Assembly: GCA_011526085.1 (NCBI GenBank)
Contig: WYBC01000035.1
Location: forward strand, 114,967-178,966
Origin: Lysobacter sp.
GTDB lineage: Bacteria; Pseudomonadota; Gammaproteobacteria; Xanthomonadales; Xanthomonadaceae
Length of the DNA stretch: 64,000 bases
Direction: 5' to 3'
How positions within the stretch are numbered: position 1 is the stretch's first letter; each line of letters starts with the position of its first letter. The position numbers and the translations under genes were made by a program. Below the pieces are notes generated by a model, which saw only the letters and a program-made list of their open reading frames with translations, searched no databases and was not told the DNA's origin. Below are positions 8,687 to 17,681 of the stretch, one piece after another.

Positions 8687-9850
8687 TCAGAACGCGTTGA
8701 TGCCGGTCAGCTCGCGGCCCACCACCAGCTGATGCACGGTCTCGGTGCCTTCGTAGGTGATGACCGATTCGAGATTCAGCGCATGGCGGATCGGGCAATG
8801 TTCGGTGGTGATGCCGGCGCCGCCGAGCAGGTCGCGCGCCTCGCGGGCGATGTCGATCGCCATGCGCACGTTGTTCCACTTCGCCAGCGACACCTGGGTC
8901 GGCTGCATGTTGCCGGCATCCTTGAGGCGGCCGAGCTGCAGCGACAGCAACTGCGCCGTGGTGATGCGGCGGGCCATGTCCGCCAGTTTGAGCTGCACGG
9001 CCTGATTGGCGGTCAGCGGACGATCGAAGAGGATCCGGTCCTTGCCGTAGCGCAAGGCTTCGTCGAGACACGCGATGGCGGCGCCGATCGGGCCCCAGGT
9101 GATGCCGTAGCGGGCCTGGGTGAGGCAGCCCAGCGGACCCTTGAGGCCCTTCACGTTCGGCAGGCGGTTGCTGTCCGGCACGCGCACGTTGTCGAAGAAC
9201 AGAGCGCTGGTGACCGAGGCGCGCAGGCTCATCTTGTGCTTGATTTCCTGGGCGGTGAAACCCGGCATGCCCTTCTCGACCAGGAAACCCTGGATGCCCT
9301 CGTCGGTCATCGCCCAGACGATGGCCACGTCGGCGAGGTTGCCGTTGGTGATCCACATCTTCGAACCGTTGATCACCCAGTCGCCGCCGTCGCGCTTCGC
9401 ATTCGTCTTCATGTTCGCCGGGTCCGAGCCGCCGTGCGGTTCGGTCAGGCCGAAGCAGCCGATGGCCCTGGCCGCGGCCATGTCCGGCAGCCAACGCTGG
9501 CGCTGCTCTTCGGAACCATAGGCGTAGATCGGATACATGCACAGCGAGCTCTGCACGCTGACGAAGCTGCGGATGCCGGAGTCGCCGCGTTCGAGTTCCT
9601 GGCAGATCAGGCCGTAGCTGACCGCATTGAGGCCGGCGCAGCCGTATTGCTCGGGCAGGGAGGAGCCGAGCAGGCCCAGTTCCGCGATCTCGGGGATCAG
9701 TTCCTTCGGAAAGCGCCCTTCGTCGAAGGCCTTGCCGATGATCGGCAGCACGCGTTCGTCGGTGAAACGGGCCACGGTGTCCTGCACCGCGCGCTCTTCT
9801 TCGCTGAGCAGGGAACGGACGTCGTACAGATCGTAGGGGTGCAGGGCCAT
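8687..9850 (-). CDS. gcdH: Glutaryl-CoA dehydrogenase
   Basis: A 387-residue acyl-CoA dehydrogenase-fold flavoenzyme. The family oxidises and decarboxylates glutaryl-CoA to crotonyl-CoA in lysine and tryptophan breakdown, passing electrons to ETF. Evidence: RSFVSVQSSLCMYPI (substrate-pocket arginine region), CFGLTEPHGGSDP (FAD site), ITWGPIGAAIACLDEALRYG (subfamily signature) and ITYEGTETVHQL containing the catalytic glutamate. The start at 9850 gives the usual length; longer frames run through a non-coding stretch with a terminator. A monocistronic unit. Confidence 0.93.
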   Translation of the reverse strand: MALHPYDLYDVRSLLSEEERAVQDTVARFTDERVLPIIGKAFDEGRFPKELIPEIAELGLLGSSLPEQYGCAGLNAVSYGLICQELERGDSGIRSFVSVQSSLCMYPIYAYGSEEQRQRWLPDMAAARAIGCFGLTEPHGGSDPANMKTNAKRDGGDWVINGSKMWITNGNLADVAIVWAMTDEGIQGFLVEKGMPGFTAQEIKHKMSLRASVTSALFFDNVRVPDSNRLPNVKGLKGPLGCLTQARYGITWGPIGAAIACLDEALRYGKDRILFDRPLTANQAVQLKLADMARRITTAQLLSLQLGRLKDAGNMQPTQVSLAKWNNVRMAIDIAREARDLLGGAGITTEHCPIRHALNLESVITYEGTETVHQLVVGRELTGINAF

Positions 9851-9989
9851 GGTTTCGGGACCGATTTGGGCAAAGCGCCATTGTACGGGGGCATCCTGCA
9901 CAGACGGTACCTGCGAACCGCCCAATCGGGTCCGGCGAAACGACGATTTCCAGACTGAACGACGCGATTTCGCATGTCGCCCAAAAAGA

Positions 9990-10013
9990 CGGGGCCGGAT
10001 CGCTCCGGCCCCG
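9990..10013 (-). terminator. Intrinsic terminator after the glycine-zipper gene
   Basis: Perfect 10-bp stem (9990-9999 with 10004-10013) and TCGC loop. On the minus strand it is followed by TCTTTTTGG, the expected T run. It lies about 90 bp downstream of the gene at 10102-10926. Confidence 0.8.
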
Positions 10014-10101
10014 CCCGATCCACGGCCGTCCGAGGGGTCGGCTGCGAAGCGTTTCGTTCCCGCACCCGGCGTTCTCAGCGCCCGGGGCGGGCCGTCGGTA
10101 C

Positions 10102-10926
10102 TCAGCCGCGATCCGGCGTCCCCGCGACGGCGACCCCGGTCACCACGCGGCCATCGATCACCGGCAGGCGGTCGCCGGGCTTGTCGTCCATCCGCAGCGT
10201 CTGCCGCTCGCCTCGGTAGCGATAGATCACGTCGTAGCCGACCACGCGCTTTTCCGTGCCCATCGAAATCCTGCTGCCGGGCTTGCGATCGGTGCGCATC
10301 GTGTCGGTGTGGCCATCCGGCGTCCGATAGGTGACGTTCCAGGCGACGGTGCGGCTGCTCGTGGTGGTGTCGGAGACGGTGCGGCACTGGCGCTCGGTGC
10401 GGGTGACGACCTGGCCACCCTGATGCTTCCGGTCGACCCGATTGCCGATGTAGCCGCCGGCCGCAGCACCGGCCACGGTCGCGGCCTTGCGGCCGTTGCC
10501 GTCGCCGACCTGGTTGCCGACCAGGCCGCCGATCAACGCGCCGGCCACGGTGCCGCCGACGTTGCCGTCACGTTCGGGCAGACGCTCCTGCACCGCCACG
10601 TCCTCGCAGACTTCGCGGGGCGCCGAGCCTGTCACCGTCTCGCGCACCGGTTCGGTGCCGATGACGGTGGCGTAGAGCGCTTCCTTCTCGACGATGGGCT
10701 CGGCCGAAATCACGTCCGCGTATTCGATCTTGCCGCCGGCCGGAATCGTGCCGTCGTCGATCATGCCGTCGTCGATCTGCGGTTCGTTCGCGGAATACGC
10801 TGCCGACGAGGCGTCGAAGGTATCGGCACCGGTCTGCGCCGGGCCGCGATTGTTGATGTAGGCCGCGGTGGCGACACCGCCCACCAGCAGCGAAGCGAGC
10901 GCGATGGCCAGCGTGTTCTTGTTCAT
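10102..10926 (-). CDS. Glycine-zipper 2TM-domain envelope protein
   Basis: A 274-residue protein with an N-terminal signal or anchor helix (NTLAIALASLLVGGVATAAY). The middle contains the glycine-zipper repeat GGTVAGALIGGLVGNQVGDG and GAAAGGYIGNRVDR, as in SlyB/Pcp-type outer-membrane-stress proteins. The C-terminal part (WNVTYRTPDGHTDTM, VGYDVIYRYRGERQTLRM) is a duplicated beta-rich motif often found with this zipper. The start at 10926 has an excellent AGGAGG ribosome site. Exact function unknown. Confidence 0.85.
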   Translation of the reverse strand: MNKNTLAIALASLLVGGVATAAYINNRGPAQTGADTFDASSAAYSANEPQIDDGMIDDGTIPAGGKIEYADVISAEPIVEKEALYATVIGTEPVRETVTGSAPREVCEDVAVQERLPERDGNVGGTVAGALIGGLVGNQVGDGNGRKAATVAGAAAGGYIGNRVDRKHQGGQVVTRTERQCRTVSDTTTSSRTVAWNVTYRTPDGHTDTMRTDRKPGSRISMGTEKRVVGYDVIYRYRGERQTLRMDDKPGDRLPVIDGRVVTGVAVAGTPDRG

Positions 10927-11107
10927 TACGGACCTCCTGAGAGTCGTGCGATCACTCGAATCCCCCACCTCGGGGCGGATTGCAGCACCGCCCGCCTGAA
11001 CCAGGCCTCGCCCCGGCGATCCAGGCATGACGAAACCCTGAATCGGGCCACTCGGATCGTCCGTTGCGTGCTAGCGTTCGCACATTCGTCCTCGTCGGAG
11101 CCGTGCC

Positions 11108-11344
11108 ATGGCCAACCCGCTCGTCGCACCGATCCTCGGCTTCCTGGGCCGACTCAGTTTCCCGCGCCTGTTCATGCTCGCCGCCGCGCTGTGGGCGCTG
11201 GACATGGTGATCCCGGATTTCATCCCGTTCATCGACGAACTGCTGCTCGGCATCGGCACGCTGCTGCTGGCCAGTTTCCGCAAGCGCAAGGAACCGCAGA
11301 TGCAGTCGCCGAAGCCGCCGATCGAAGGCGAACGCATCGGCTGA
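11108..11344 (+). CDS. Small conserved membrane protein (DUF6116-like)
   Basis: A 78-residue protein with two hydrophobic segments, residues about 18-36 and 44-57, separated by IPDFIPFIDE, and a charged C-terminal tail. It sits 10 bp before the TatD-family gene on the same strand, so they are likely co-transcribed. It resembles small YkvA- or DUF6116-type membrane proteins, but the family name is from memory. Function unknown. Confidence 0.7.
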   Translation: MANPLVAPILGFLGRLSFPRLFMLAAALWALDMVIPDFIPFIDELLLGIGTLLLASFRKRKEPQMQSPKPPIEGERIG

Positions 11345-11354
11345 CGCGCTTCGC

Positions 11355-12122
11355 ATGCTGGTCGACAGCCACTCGCATCTCGACGCGCCCGAATTCGACG
11401 CCGACCGCGACGCGGTGCTTGCCCGGGCACGCGCTGCCGGCGTGCGCCGACAGATCGTGCCGGCGGTCGCCGCGTCAGGATGGGAGGCGTTGCGCGCGCT
11501 GTGCGCGGCGGAGCCCGGACTGTATCCGGCCTATGGCCTGCATCCCATGTATCTCGAGCAGCATCGCGAGGAGCACCTGGCCTCGCTGCGCGAATGGATC
11601 GCACGGGAACGCCCGCTCGCGGTCGGCGAATGCGGGCTCGATTTCTTCGTCGAAGGGCTCGATCCGCAGCGGCAATCGCTGTTCTTCGAAGGCCAGTTGC
11701 GGCTGGCCCGCGACTTCGGGCTGCCGGTGATCGTGCATGCGCGCCGGGCGGTGGATCAGGTGATGGCCGCGATCCGTCGCTTCGGCCCGCTGCGCGGCGT
11801 GATCCACAGCTATCCGGGCAGTGCGGACCAGGCGAAGCGGCTGTACGACCTCGGCTTCCTGGTCGGCATCGGCGGCCCGGTGACCTACGACCGCGCGAAC
11901 CGGCTGCGCACGCTGGCGGCGACCTTGCCGATCGAATGCCTGCTGCTGGAAACCGACGCCCCCGACCAGCCGGACAGCGGGCATCGCGGGCAACGCAACG
12001 AACCGGCGCGGCTCACGATCGTCCGCGACACCATCGCCGCGCTGCGCGGCATGTCGCCCGAATCCCTGGCGCAGGCGACGACCGCGAACGCGGAACGCCT
12101 GTTCGGACTTCCCTACGCATAG
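11355..12122 (+). CDS. TatD family metal-dependent hydrolase
   Basis: A 255-residue TIM-barrel hydrolase. MLVDSHSHLDAPEF carries the first HxH metal pair, VGECGLDFF the bridging glutamate, PVIVHARRA and VIHSYPG further histidines, and LLLETDAPDQPDSG the terminal aspartate. TatD proteins are magnesium-dependent DNases or exonucleases acting in DNA repair and tRNA turnover. It starts 10 bp after the small membrane protein gene and converges on tcdA. Confidence 0.93.
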   Translation: MLVDSHSHLDAPEFDADRDAVLARARAAGVRRQIVPAVAASGWEALRALCAAEPGLYPAYGLHPMYLEQHREEHLASLREWIARERPLAVGECGLDFFVEGLDPQRQSLFFEGQLRLARDFGLPVIVHARRAVDQVMAAIRRFGPLRGVIHSYPGSADQAKRLYDLGFLVGIGGPVTYDRANRLRTLAATLPIECLLLETDAPDQPDSGHRGQRNEPARLTIVRDTIAALRGMSPESLAQATTANAERLFGLPYA

Positions 12123-12197
12123 GGCGCGCGCCGCCTCACCGCTTTTCCATGCATGCCGAATGCTTGCGGATCGAAACCCGATGCCCGGGAGCGCAGA

Positions 12198-13010
12198 TTA
12201 TTCGACGCGCTTCGGCTTCAACAGCATGTCCAGCGCCTTGCCGACCGCCGCGAATGCGAACGCGCCGGTGATGTGGGTGGCGGCGCCGAGGCCCGCACCG
12301 CAGTCGAGTTTCAGGGCCGCGTCGGCGCCGAGTTTCGGACGCAGGCCGCAAACGCTGCCGTCGGCCTGCGGATACCGCACGTTCTCCAGCGAATAGATCG
12401 CCGGCACGCCGAAATAGCGCTGATGGTTCTTCGGGAAATTGAATTCCGAACGCAGCTTCTTGCGGATGAGCGCGAGCATCGCGTCGTGCTCGGTGCGGGA
12501 CAGATCGCGCACGCGCACCAGGGTCGGATCGAGCCGGCCGCCGGCGGCACCGACGGTGATGATCGGAAGCTTGCGGCGGCGACACCAGGCGATGGCCTCG
12601 ACCTTGGTGCGGAAACTGTCGCAGGCGTCGATCACCAGATCCTCGCCGCGGCCGAGCAGGTCCTCGAGATTCGACGGCGTGAGGAAGCTCTGCACCGGAT
12701 CGACCGTCATGCCCGGGTTGATCGCGCGGCAGCGCTCGGCCATGGCCTCGACCTTGCTGCGGCCGTATTGCCCTTCCAGCGCCGGCAACTGGCGATTGGT
12801 GTTGGACACGCACAGGTCGTCGGCGTCGATCAGGGTGAGGTGGCCCACGCCGCTGCGGGCGAGCGCTTCGGCCACCCACGATCCCACGCCGCCGAGCCCG
12901 ACGACGACGACGCGGCAGTGCGCGAAGCGGGCCAGCGCACCGGCGCCGTAGAGCCGGTCGATGCCGGCGAAGCGTTCGACCCAGCGGTCGTCGAGAGGGG
13001 TGTCCTGCAT
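12198..13010 (-). CDS. tcdA: tRNA threonylcarbamoyladenosine dehydratase TcdA (CsdL)
   Basis: A 270-residue E1/ThiF-like ATPase. Family members dehydrate t6A37 to cyclic ct6A in tRNAs decoding ANN codons. GLGGVGSW at residues 38-45 is the nucleotide loop, LIDADDLCVSNTNRQLPAL the adenylation site, and VIDACDSFRTK and CGLRPKLGAD are TcdA-like. Its C-terminal hydrophobic stretch (THITGAFAFAAVGKALDMLL) is usual for the family and may be membrane-associated. Monocistronic, divergent from the cytochrome gene at 13087. Confidence 0.94.
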   Translation of the reverse strand: MQDTPLDDRWVERFAGIDRLYGAGALARFAHCRVVVVGLGGVGSWVAEALARSGVGHLTLIDADDLCVSNTNRQLPALEGQYGRSKVEAMAERCRAINPGMTVDPVQSFLTPSNLEDLLGRGEDLVIDACDSFRTKVEAIAWCRRRKLPIITVGAAGGRLDPTLVRVRDLSRTEHDAMLALIRKKLRSEFNFPKNHQRYFGVPAIYSLENVRYPQADGSVCGLRPKLGADAALKLDCGAGLGAATHITGAFAFAAVGKALDMLLKPKRVE

Positions 13011-13086
13011 GCCGCGATTTTACCCTTCCGGGCGCGGACGCGCGCCGGCATGGTATGTTTCCGCCGAATTCGCACGGAGTTGCCGC

Positions 13087-13539
13087 ATGTCGACCACGCC
13101 CGAACAGGCCCGCCCCAAGTCTTCGGCCTTCAGCCGTTATTTCTTCGTCTTCCTGATCGGCCTCGTCCTCGGCGCGATCGCGGTCGTGATGCTGCTGCGC
13201 ACGCTGGACGGCCGCAAGACCTGGCAGGACCGCTGGCACGACGCGACGATGCACGTGATGAACGCGCACACCAACACCCTGAAGGAAAAGGTGACCCAGA
13301 ACCGCTGCGGCGCCACCGACATCCTGCCCAGCCTGCGCACGCTGCGCGAGCTGACCAACGATCTCGAGCCCGCGTTCCCGGACCTGCGCGACGACGAACG
13401 CTTCACGAAGCACGCCAGCGCGATGCGGGCGACGCTCGACGGCGCGCTGTCGGCGCCGCCGATCAACTGCGAAGGCGTCACCGCGGTGGTGGCCAAGATC
13501 GGCGAGACCTGCAAGGGCTGCCATCAGGATTTCCGCTGA
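13087..13539 (+). CDS. Membrane-anchored cytochrome c-prime-like (class II) protein
   Basis: A 150-residue protein with an uncleaved-looking N-terminal helix (residues about 18-38, YFFVFLIGLVLGAIAVVMLL) and a helical periplasmic domain ending in ETCKGCHQDFR, a single CXXCH heme motif (C142, C145, H146). A C-terminal heme motif after a four-helix region is the class II cytochrome c-prime pattern; relatives bind NO or transfer electrons. Unusually it is tethered instead of soluble. The ATG at 13087 lies about 75 bp from the divergent tcdA start. The redox partner is unknown. Confidence 0.82.
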   Translation: MSTTPEQARPKSSAFSRYFFVFLIGLVLGAIAVVMLLRTLDGRKTWQDRWHDATMHVMNAHTNTLKEKVTQNRCGATDILPSLRTLRELTNDLEPAFPDLRDDERFTKHASAMRATLDGALSAPPINCEGVTAVVAKIGETCKGCHQDFR

Positions 13540-13596
13540 GCCTGCGCTGACATTCCACATCCGCGCCGCGAGTCCAGCGGCGTCACGCGCCATCCT

Positions 13597-13620
13597 CACG
13601 GCCCCGCTCGCGGGGCCGTG
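13597..13620 (+). terminator. Perfect 10-bp GC hairpin after the cytochrome gene
   Basis: Arms CACGGCCCCG (13597-13606) and its complement (13611-13620), loop CTCG. About 60 bp downstream of the cytochrome stop. No T run follows, as is often so in this genome. Confidence 0.6.
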
Positions 13621-13730
13621 TGCGTTGCGGCCCCGCATCGCCGGGGCCTCGGCACGTCACTTCCGGGTCATGCAGGGCCGCACACGGCATGCCATCATCC
13701 GCCCGTCGCGCCCCCCTCCGCGCGTCCGGA

Positions 13731-14237
13731 ATGTCCATGGAGCAGCAGGTCCTGTTGTATATCCTCGCCGCGGTGCTGATCGTCGTCGGTCTGCTCGGCG
13801 TCATCCTCCCGGCGCTCCCGGGCCTGCCCCTGGTCTACGCCGGCATGCTGCTGGCGGCCTGGACCGACGGGTTCGAGCGGATCAGCGTGTTCACGCTGGT
13901 CGTGCTGGGCATCCTCACGCTCCTCTCCCTGCTGATCGACTTCGTCGCCACCGCGATGGGCGCCAAACGCGTCGGGGCCAGTCGCTGGGCGGTCGTGGGC
14001 GCGGCCATCGGCACCATCGCCGGCCTGTTCTTCGGATTCGTGGGCGTATTCGTCGCGCCTTTCATCGGCGCGGTGGTCGGCGAGTTGCTGTACCGACGCA
14101 AGATGAGCAGCGCCCATCTCGGCGATGCCGCGAAGATCGGTCTCGGCACCTGGCTCGGGATCCTCTTCGGCGTGGTCGTGAAACTGGCCCTGGGTTTCGC
14201 GATGCTCGGCCTGTTCTTCATCGCCTGGTTTTTCTGA
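13731..14237 (+). CDS. DUF456 family membrane protein
   Basis: A 168-residue integral membrane protein with about five hydrophobic helices. The start of the domain, VGLLGVILPALPGLPLVYAG, followed by glycine-rich helices and the cytoplasmic KRVGASRWAVVGA loop, is the DUF456 signature. Function of the family is unknown. Two in-frame ATGs lie 6 bp apart (13731, 13737). It ends 10 bp before the MscS gene and probably shares its transcript. Confidence 0.88.
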   Translation: MSMEQQVLLYILAAVLIVVGLLGVILPALPGLPLVYAGMLLAAWTDGFERISVFTLVVLGILTLLSLLIDFVATAMGAKRVGASRWAVVGAAIGTIAGLFFGFVGVFVAPFIGAVVGELLYRRKMSSAHLGDAAKIGLGTWLGILFGVVVKLALGFAMLGLFFIAWFF

Positions 14238-14247
14238 GCGTTCGCGC

Positions 14248-15438
14248 ATGGCCGTTCTCCGTACGCTGACCCGCCTGCTGTCGGTCGCCCTGATCGCGGG
14301 CCTGCTCTGGGCCACCCTCGCGGGCGCGCAGGCGCCTGCGGCCGCATCGCAGGAAAAGAAGCCATCGCCGATCGAGGGCGCGGCCGCGATCATCGCCGCG
14401 CCCGCGGTGGCGGCGGCCGAGTGCAAGCTGGACACACTCGGCGACTGTCTCGATGCGATCGTCGAGAACAGCAACGCGGCGCTGGCGCGATTGCTCGCGC
14501 GCGTGCCGCAGCTGGTGCTGGCGGTACTGGTGATCCTGATCGCGCAATGGACCTCGCGCTTCATCGCCAACCGACTGCACCTGATCAAGCTGCGCTCGCA
14601 GAACCCGTACATGAGCGGGCTGATGCGGATGATCGTGCGCACCGCGATCATGCTGATCGGCATCCTGATCGCGCTCGACCTGCTCGGCCTGACCTCGGTG
14701 GTCGGCGCGGTGCTGGGTTCGGCAGGCGTGGTCGGTCTGGTCCTCGGCTTCGCCTTCCGCGACATCGCCGAGAACTACATCGCCGGCATCCTGCTCAGCG
14801 TGCGTCGGCCGTTCGAACCCGGCGATCACGTCCTGATCGAAAACCGCGAGGGCCGGGTCATCTCGGTCAATTCGCGCGCCACCGTGCTGATGACGATGGA
14901 CGGCAATCATCTGCAGTTGCCGAACAGCCTCGTGTTCAAGTCGGTGGTCCTCAACTACAGCAAGAACCCGAAGCGCCGCTTCGATTTCGTCATGCTGATC
15001 GATGCCGGCCAGTCGATCCGCGAAGCGCAGACGCTGGCGATCTCGGCGATCACCGACATCGAAGGCGTGCTCGACGATCCCGCGCCGTCGTGGACGGTGG
15101 TGGAGTACGGCGCGGCCGGCATCCAGCTGCGCTTCTTCGGCTGGCTGGACCAGCGCGAGAGCGATCTGGGCAAGGTCCGCAGCGAGGCGATCCGGCAGGT
15201 GAAGGCGGCATTCGCGAGGGCCGGCGTCGAAGGCCCGCGCACCACCTATCACATCGTCACCTCGCGGCAGCGCGACGCGCAGGAGATCGATGCGATCGCC
15301 GAGCCGACGCAGAACGGCGGTGTCGACACGTCGGTCAACCGCGACATCGACGTGCAGGTCGCGCAGGCGCGCGCCGACGCGGCCCAGAACCTGTTGCAGC
15401 CCGATATCGCACCCGGCAGTCCGCCGCCGAAGATCTGA
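14248..15438 (+). CDS. MscS family mechanosensitive ion channel
   Basis: A 396-residue small-conductance mechanosensitive channel. A signal-like N-terminus (to about residue 30) is followed by a periplasmic stretch and transmembrane helices at about 85-105 and 130-180. The pore helix region TSVVGAVLGSAGVVGLVLGFAF and the beta domain RRPFEPGDHVLIENREGRVISV with NSLVFKSVVLNYS are diagnostic. The C-terminal cytoplasmic domain extends to about residue 340, then a variable tail. It releases solutes on hypo-osmotic shock. Probably co-transcribed with the DUF456 gene. Confidence 0.93.
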   Translation: MAVLRTLTRLLSVALIAGLLWATLAGAQAPAAASQEKKPSPIEGAAAIIAAPAVAAAECKLDTLGDCLDAIVENSNAALARLLARVPQLVLAVLVILIAQWTSRFIANRLHLIKLRSQNPYMSGLMRMIVRTAIMLIGILIALDLLGLTSVVGAVLGSAGVVGLVLGFAFRDIAENYIAGILLSVRRPFEPGDHVLIENREGRVISVNSRATVLMTMDGNHLQLPNSLVFKSVVLNYSKNPKRRFDFVMLIDAGQSIREAQTLAISAITDIEGVLDDPAPSWTVVEYGAAGIQLRFFGWLDQRESDLGKVRSEAIRQVKAAFARAGVEGPRTTYHIVTSRQRDAQEIDAIAEPTQNGGVDTSVNRDIDVQVAQARADAAQNLLQPDIAPGSPPPKI

Positions 15439-15518
15439 GTCGACACTCCGAGTCGAAGATCCCATCCGCGCCGCACGGCACCGCCTGCCCGACGCGCCCG
15501 TCCTCACGAGAATCGCCC

Positions 15519-16043
15519 ATGCGCCTCCCCATCGTCGCCCTCATCGCCGCGCTCTTCGCTTTCGCGCCGCTCTGCGCGCATGCCACGAATCCACCGCACT
15601 CGAATCCGGCGCCCTCGAATACAACATCCTCGAAGTCAGTCGCGAACGGCCTCGATGCCGCGGCGAAGGCGCGGCTGGTCGGCGACCATCTGCTGACCCT
15701 GCAGTGGCTCGGCTGGGGGGATCTGTCCGGCGCCGGCCGGCTGCGGATCGAGGACCGCGGCGACAGTCTGGCGGCGAGCGGCGAACAGCTCGGCAGCGGC
15801 GACAACGCCGGCGATTACCTGCGCATCTCGGGCCGGATCGTCTCGGCCAGCCGCGACGGTTTCGTGTTCGAAGGCGACATCGCGATCCGCGTCCACCACA
15901 ACGCCGACGGCGCCGAGTGCAAACGCAGCGGCACCTTCCATTTCAAGGCGACCGGCAAGCGCAGATACTGGCGAATGCAGGAAATGGACAATCCCTGCGA
16001 CGGCGTCACCGATTACGTGGACGTGTATTTCCGCGGCATCTGA
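15519..16043 (+). CDS. Secreted protein of unknown function
   Basis: A 174-residue protein with a clear signal peptide (MRLPIVALIAALFAFAPLCAHA) and a Pro/Ser/Asn linker. The mature part is beta-rich (GRLRIEDRGDSLAASGEQL, YLRISGRIVSAS) with two conserved-looking cysteines (ECKRSG and NPCDG) that could form a disulfide. Longer frames upstream overlap the MscS gene and are rejected. No family recognised; likely periplasmic. Confidence 0.72.
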   Translation: MRLPIVALIAALFAFAPLCAHATNPPHSNPAPSNTTSSKSVANGLDAAAKARLVGDHLLTLQWLGWGDLSGAGRLRIEDRGDSLAASGEQLGSGDNAGDYLRISGRIVSASRDGFVFEGDIAIRVHHNADGAECKRSGTFHFKATGKRRYWRMQEMDNPCDGVTDYVDVYFRGI

Positions 16044-16055
16044 CGAGGCGGGACA

Positions 16056-16826
16056 TCACGCGTCCGGCTTGCCCACCTGCGGCTGGTCCCAGCGCGACAG
16101 CGCGCGCTTCGCGCCCATCGCATACGCCGGTTGCGACGGCTGCAAGGTCTTGAAATCGAACGCACGGTGCAGGAAGACCGACGTGGTCGACGCATGCGAT
16201 TCGGTGACCTTGAAGCCGGAGAAATCGACCTGGATCAGACCGGCCGCCTTCAGCTGCCCCGCACTCATCGCATGCCAGTCGGCGTTGTCGAGGATGATCA
16301 TGCCGCCCGGCGCGAGCTTGCGGTGCGCCAGCGTCGCGCAGTCGTAGCGATAGCCACCGCCGTCGATGACGATGAGATCGAACAACCCGTCCTGACGCAG
16401 GATCTGCCCGGGATAGCCGTCGCCCTGATCGAGGATCAGTTCGACATTGTCGGCCTTCAGGCCGTTCATGCGTTCGAACCAGGCCGGATCGCTTTCGATG
16501 CTGACCACCGAGCGCGCCCTCGACATCCAGTACAGCGTCGACGCGCCGGCGCCCCACTCGAAGATGCGCTTGTCGCGAAGATCGAACTGCGCGATGTATT
16601 CGATGCAGGGATAGGTGAAGAGCGGGATCCACGCGCCGTTCGCATCCAGCGGCGTGTCGAGGTCGGTGGCGGCGACGAAACCGTATTCGTGGCGCAGGAT
16701 GTTCGCGATCGAGGCCAGGAACAGCTCGCCCTTCGACATTTCGATCACATCGGGCCGCTGCTCGAGGCCCTTGACGGCCTCGGGGCGCGCATCGAACTGC
16801 CCCCAGTACGATTTTTTCCGGCTCAT
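16056..16826 (-). CDS. Class I SAM-dependent methyltransferase-like protein
   Basis: A 256-residue Rossmann-fold protein. RIFEWGAGASTLYWM is the SAM-binding motif I, SVVSIESDPAWFERM the acidic end of strand 2, and LIVIDGGGYRYDCA followed by GGMIILDNADWH matches motif IV and the post-IV region of methyltransferases acting on lipids or sugars. No membrane segment; cytosolic. It is convergent with the secreted protein gene and has its own upstream region. Substrate unknown. Confidence 0.78.
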   Translation of the reverse strand: MSRKKSYWGQFDARPEAVKGLEQRPDVIEMSKGELFLASIANILRHEYGFVAATDLDTPLDANGAWIPLFTYPCIEYIAQFDLRDKRIFEWGAGASTLYWMSRARSVVSIESDPAWFERMNGLKADNVELILDQGDGYPGQILRQDGLFDLIVIDGGGYRYDCATLAHRKLAPGGMIILDNADWHAMSAGQLKAAGLIQVDFSGFKVTESHASTTSVFLHRAFDFKTLQPSQPAYAMGAKRALSRWDQPQVGKPDA

Positions 16827-17137
16827 GCCCGCTCCGCGCTTCTTCTTTCGATGCGCAAGGATAACAAACCGAGATCGCCGACCAGCCGCATGGCGAACAT
16901 GTGATGTCGCGGAATGGCGCGGGCATGCCGCATCGTGCTGGGCGGTTGCCGGCGACATTCCGCGCGTCGCACGCATCGCCCCCTGCGCGGTCCGCCGAAC
17001 GACCGCGGTCCGCTGAACGACAGCCCTCGTGTATCGCGCACGGTTCCGGAAGATTCATTCTGCGCGGCATACGGTTCGGTCACATCGCGACGCCCCCGCA
17101 TCGCGATCCGAAGCCACATCCGTTCCGGAGGTTCATC
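16827..17137. other. Divergent intergenic region with an 18-bp tandem repeat
   Basis: No credible gene. It separates the methyltransferase and the lipoprotein gene, so both promoters should lie here. Two adjacent 18-bp units (16986-17003, 17004-17021; CGCGGTCCGCCGAACGAC, one difference) are the only structure seen. Confidence 0.5.
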
Positions 17138-17599
17138 ATGAAATCACGCATCCTCGCCATCGCCATCGCCCTCTCTCCGCTCGCGCTCGCCGGTTGCGCC
17201 ACGTCCGGCTCAGGCTACGCCGGCAGCGGCGCCGGGTACGGCAGTTCGCAGACCACGTGTTACGACTGCGGCACCGTGACCCGCATCGAACAGGGCGCAG
17301 GCAGCCGCACGCCGAACGCCACCGGCGCCGTCGTCGGCGCGGTGATCGGCGGCCTGGCCGCACGCGAACTCGCCGACAACCGGACCGACAGCGAAGGCCG
17401 GAAGAACACCGCCACCGTCGCCGGCGCCGCCGCGGGCGGCGTCATCGGCAACGCGATCCAGAACCGCGCCGGCACGGGTTACAACATCTTCGTACGGATG
17501 CGCGACGGCCGAGAGATCATGGTGTCGCAGGACGATCTGAACGGCATCCGCGAAGGCTCGACCGTCCGCATCGTCAACAACCGCGCGACGCTGCGCTGA
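17138..17599 (+). CDS. Glycine-zipper outer-membrane lipoprotein (SlyB/Pcp-like)
   Basis: A 153-residue lipoprotein: signal peptide with lipobox LALAGC (C20), then a Gly/Ser-rich linker, a CYDCG motif, and the glycine zipper GAVVGAVIGGLAARELADN with GAAAGGVIGNAIQN. The C-terminal domain (YNIFVRMRDGREIMVSQDDL) matches the beta domain of SlyB/PCP lipoproteins. These sit in the outer membrane and respond to envelope stress. CGGAGG lies 7 bases before the start. Confidence 0.9.
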   Translation: MKSRILAIAIALSPLALAGCATSGSGYAGSGAGYGSSQTTCYDCGTVTRIEQGAGSRTPNATGAVVGAVIGGLAARELADNRTDSEGRKNTATVAGAAAGGVIGNAIQNRAGTGYNIFVRMRDGREIMVSQDDLNGIREGSTVRIVNNRATLR

Positions 17600-17620
17600 C
17601 CGCTGGCGCATCGCTCCGGC

Positions 17621-17657
17621 AAAGAAAAAGCCCGCTTCGTCCGCGGGCTTTTTCTTT
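17621..17657. terminator. Bidirectional intrinsic terminator
   Basis: Perfect 15-bp stem (17621-17635 with 17643-17657), loop TTCGTCC; A-rich left arm and T-rich right arm give T runs in both directions. It lies between the lipoprotein gene and the converging fumarase gene. Confidence 0.95.
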
Positions 17658-17681
17658 CGGACGACGCCGCCTTTCCGCGGC

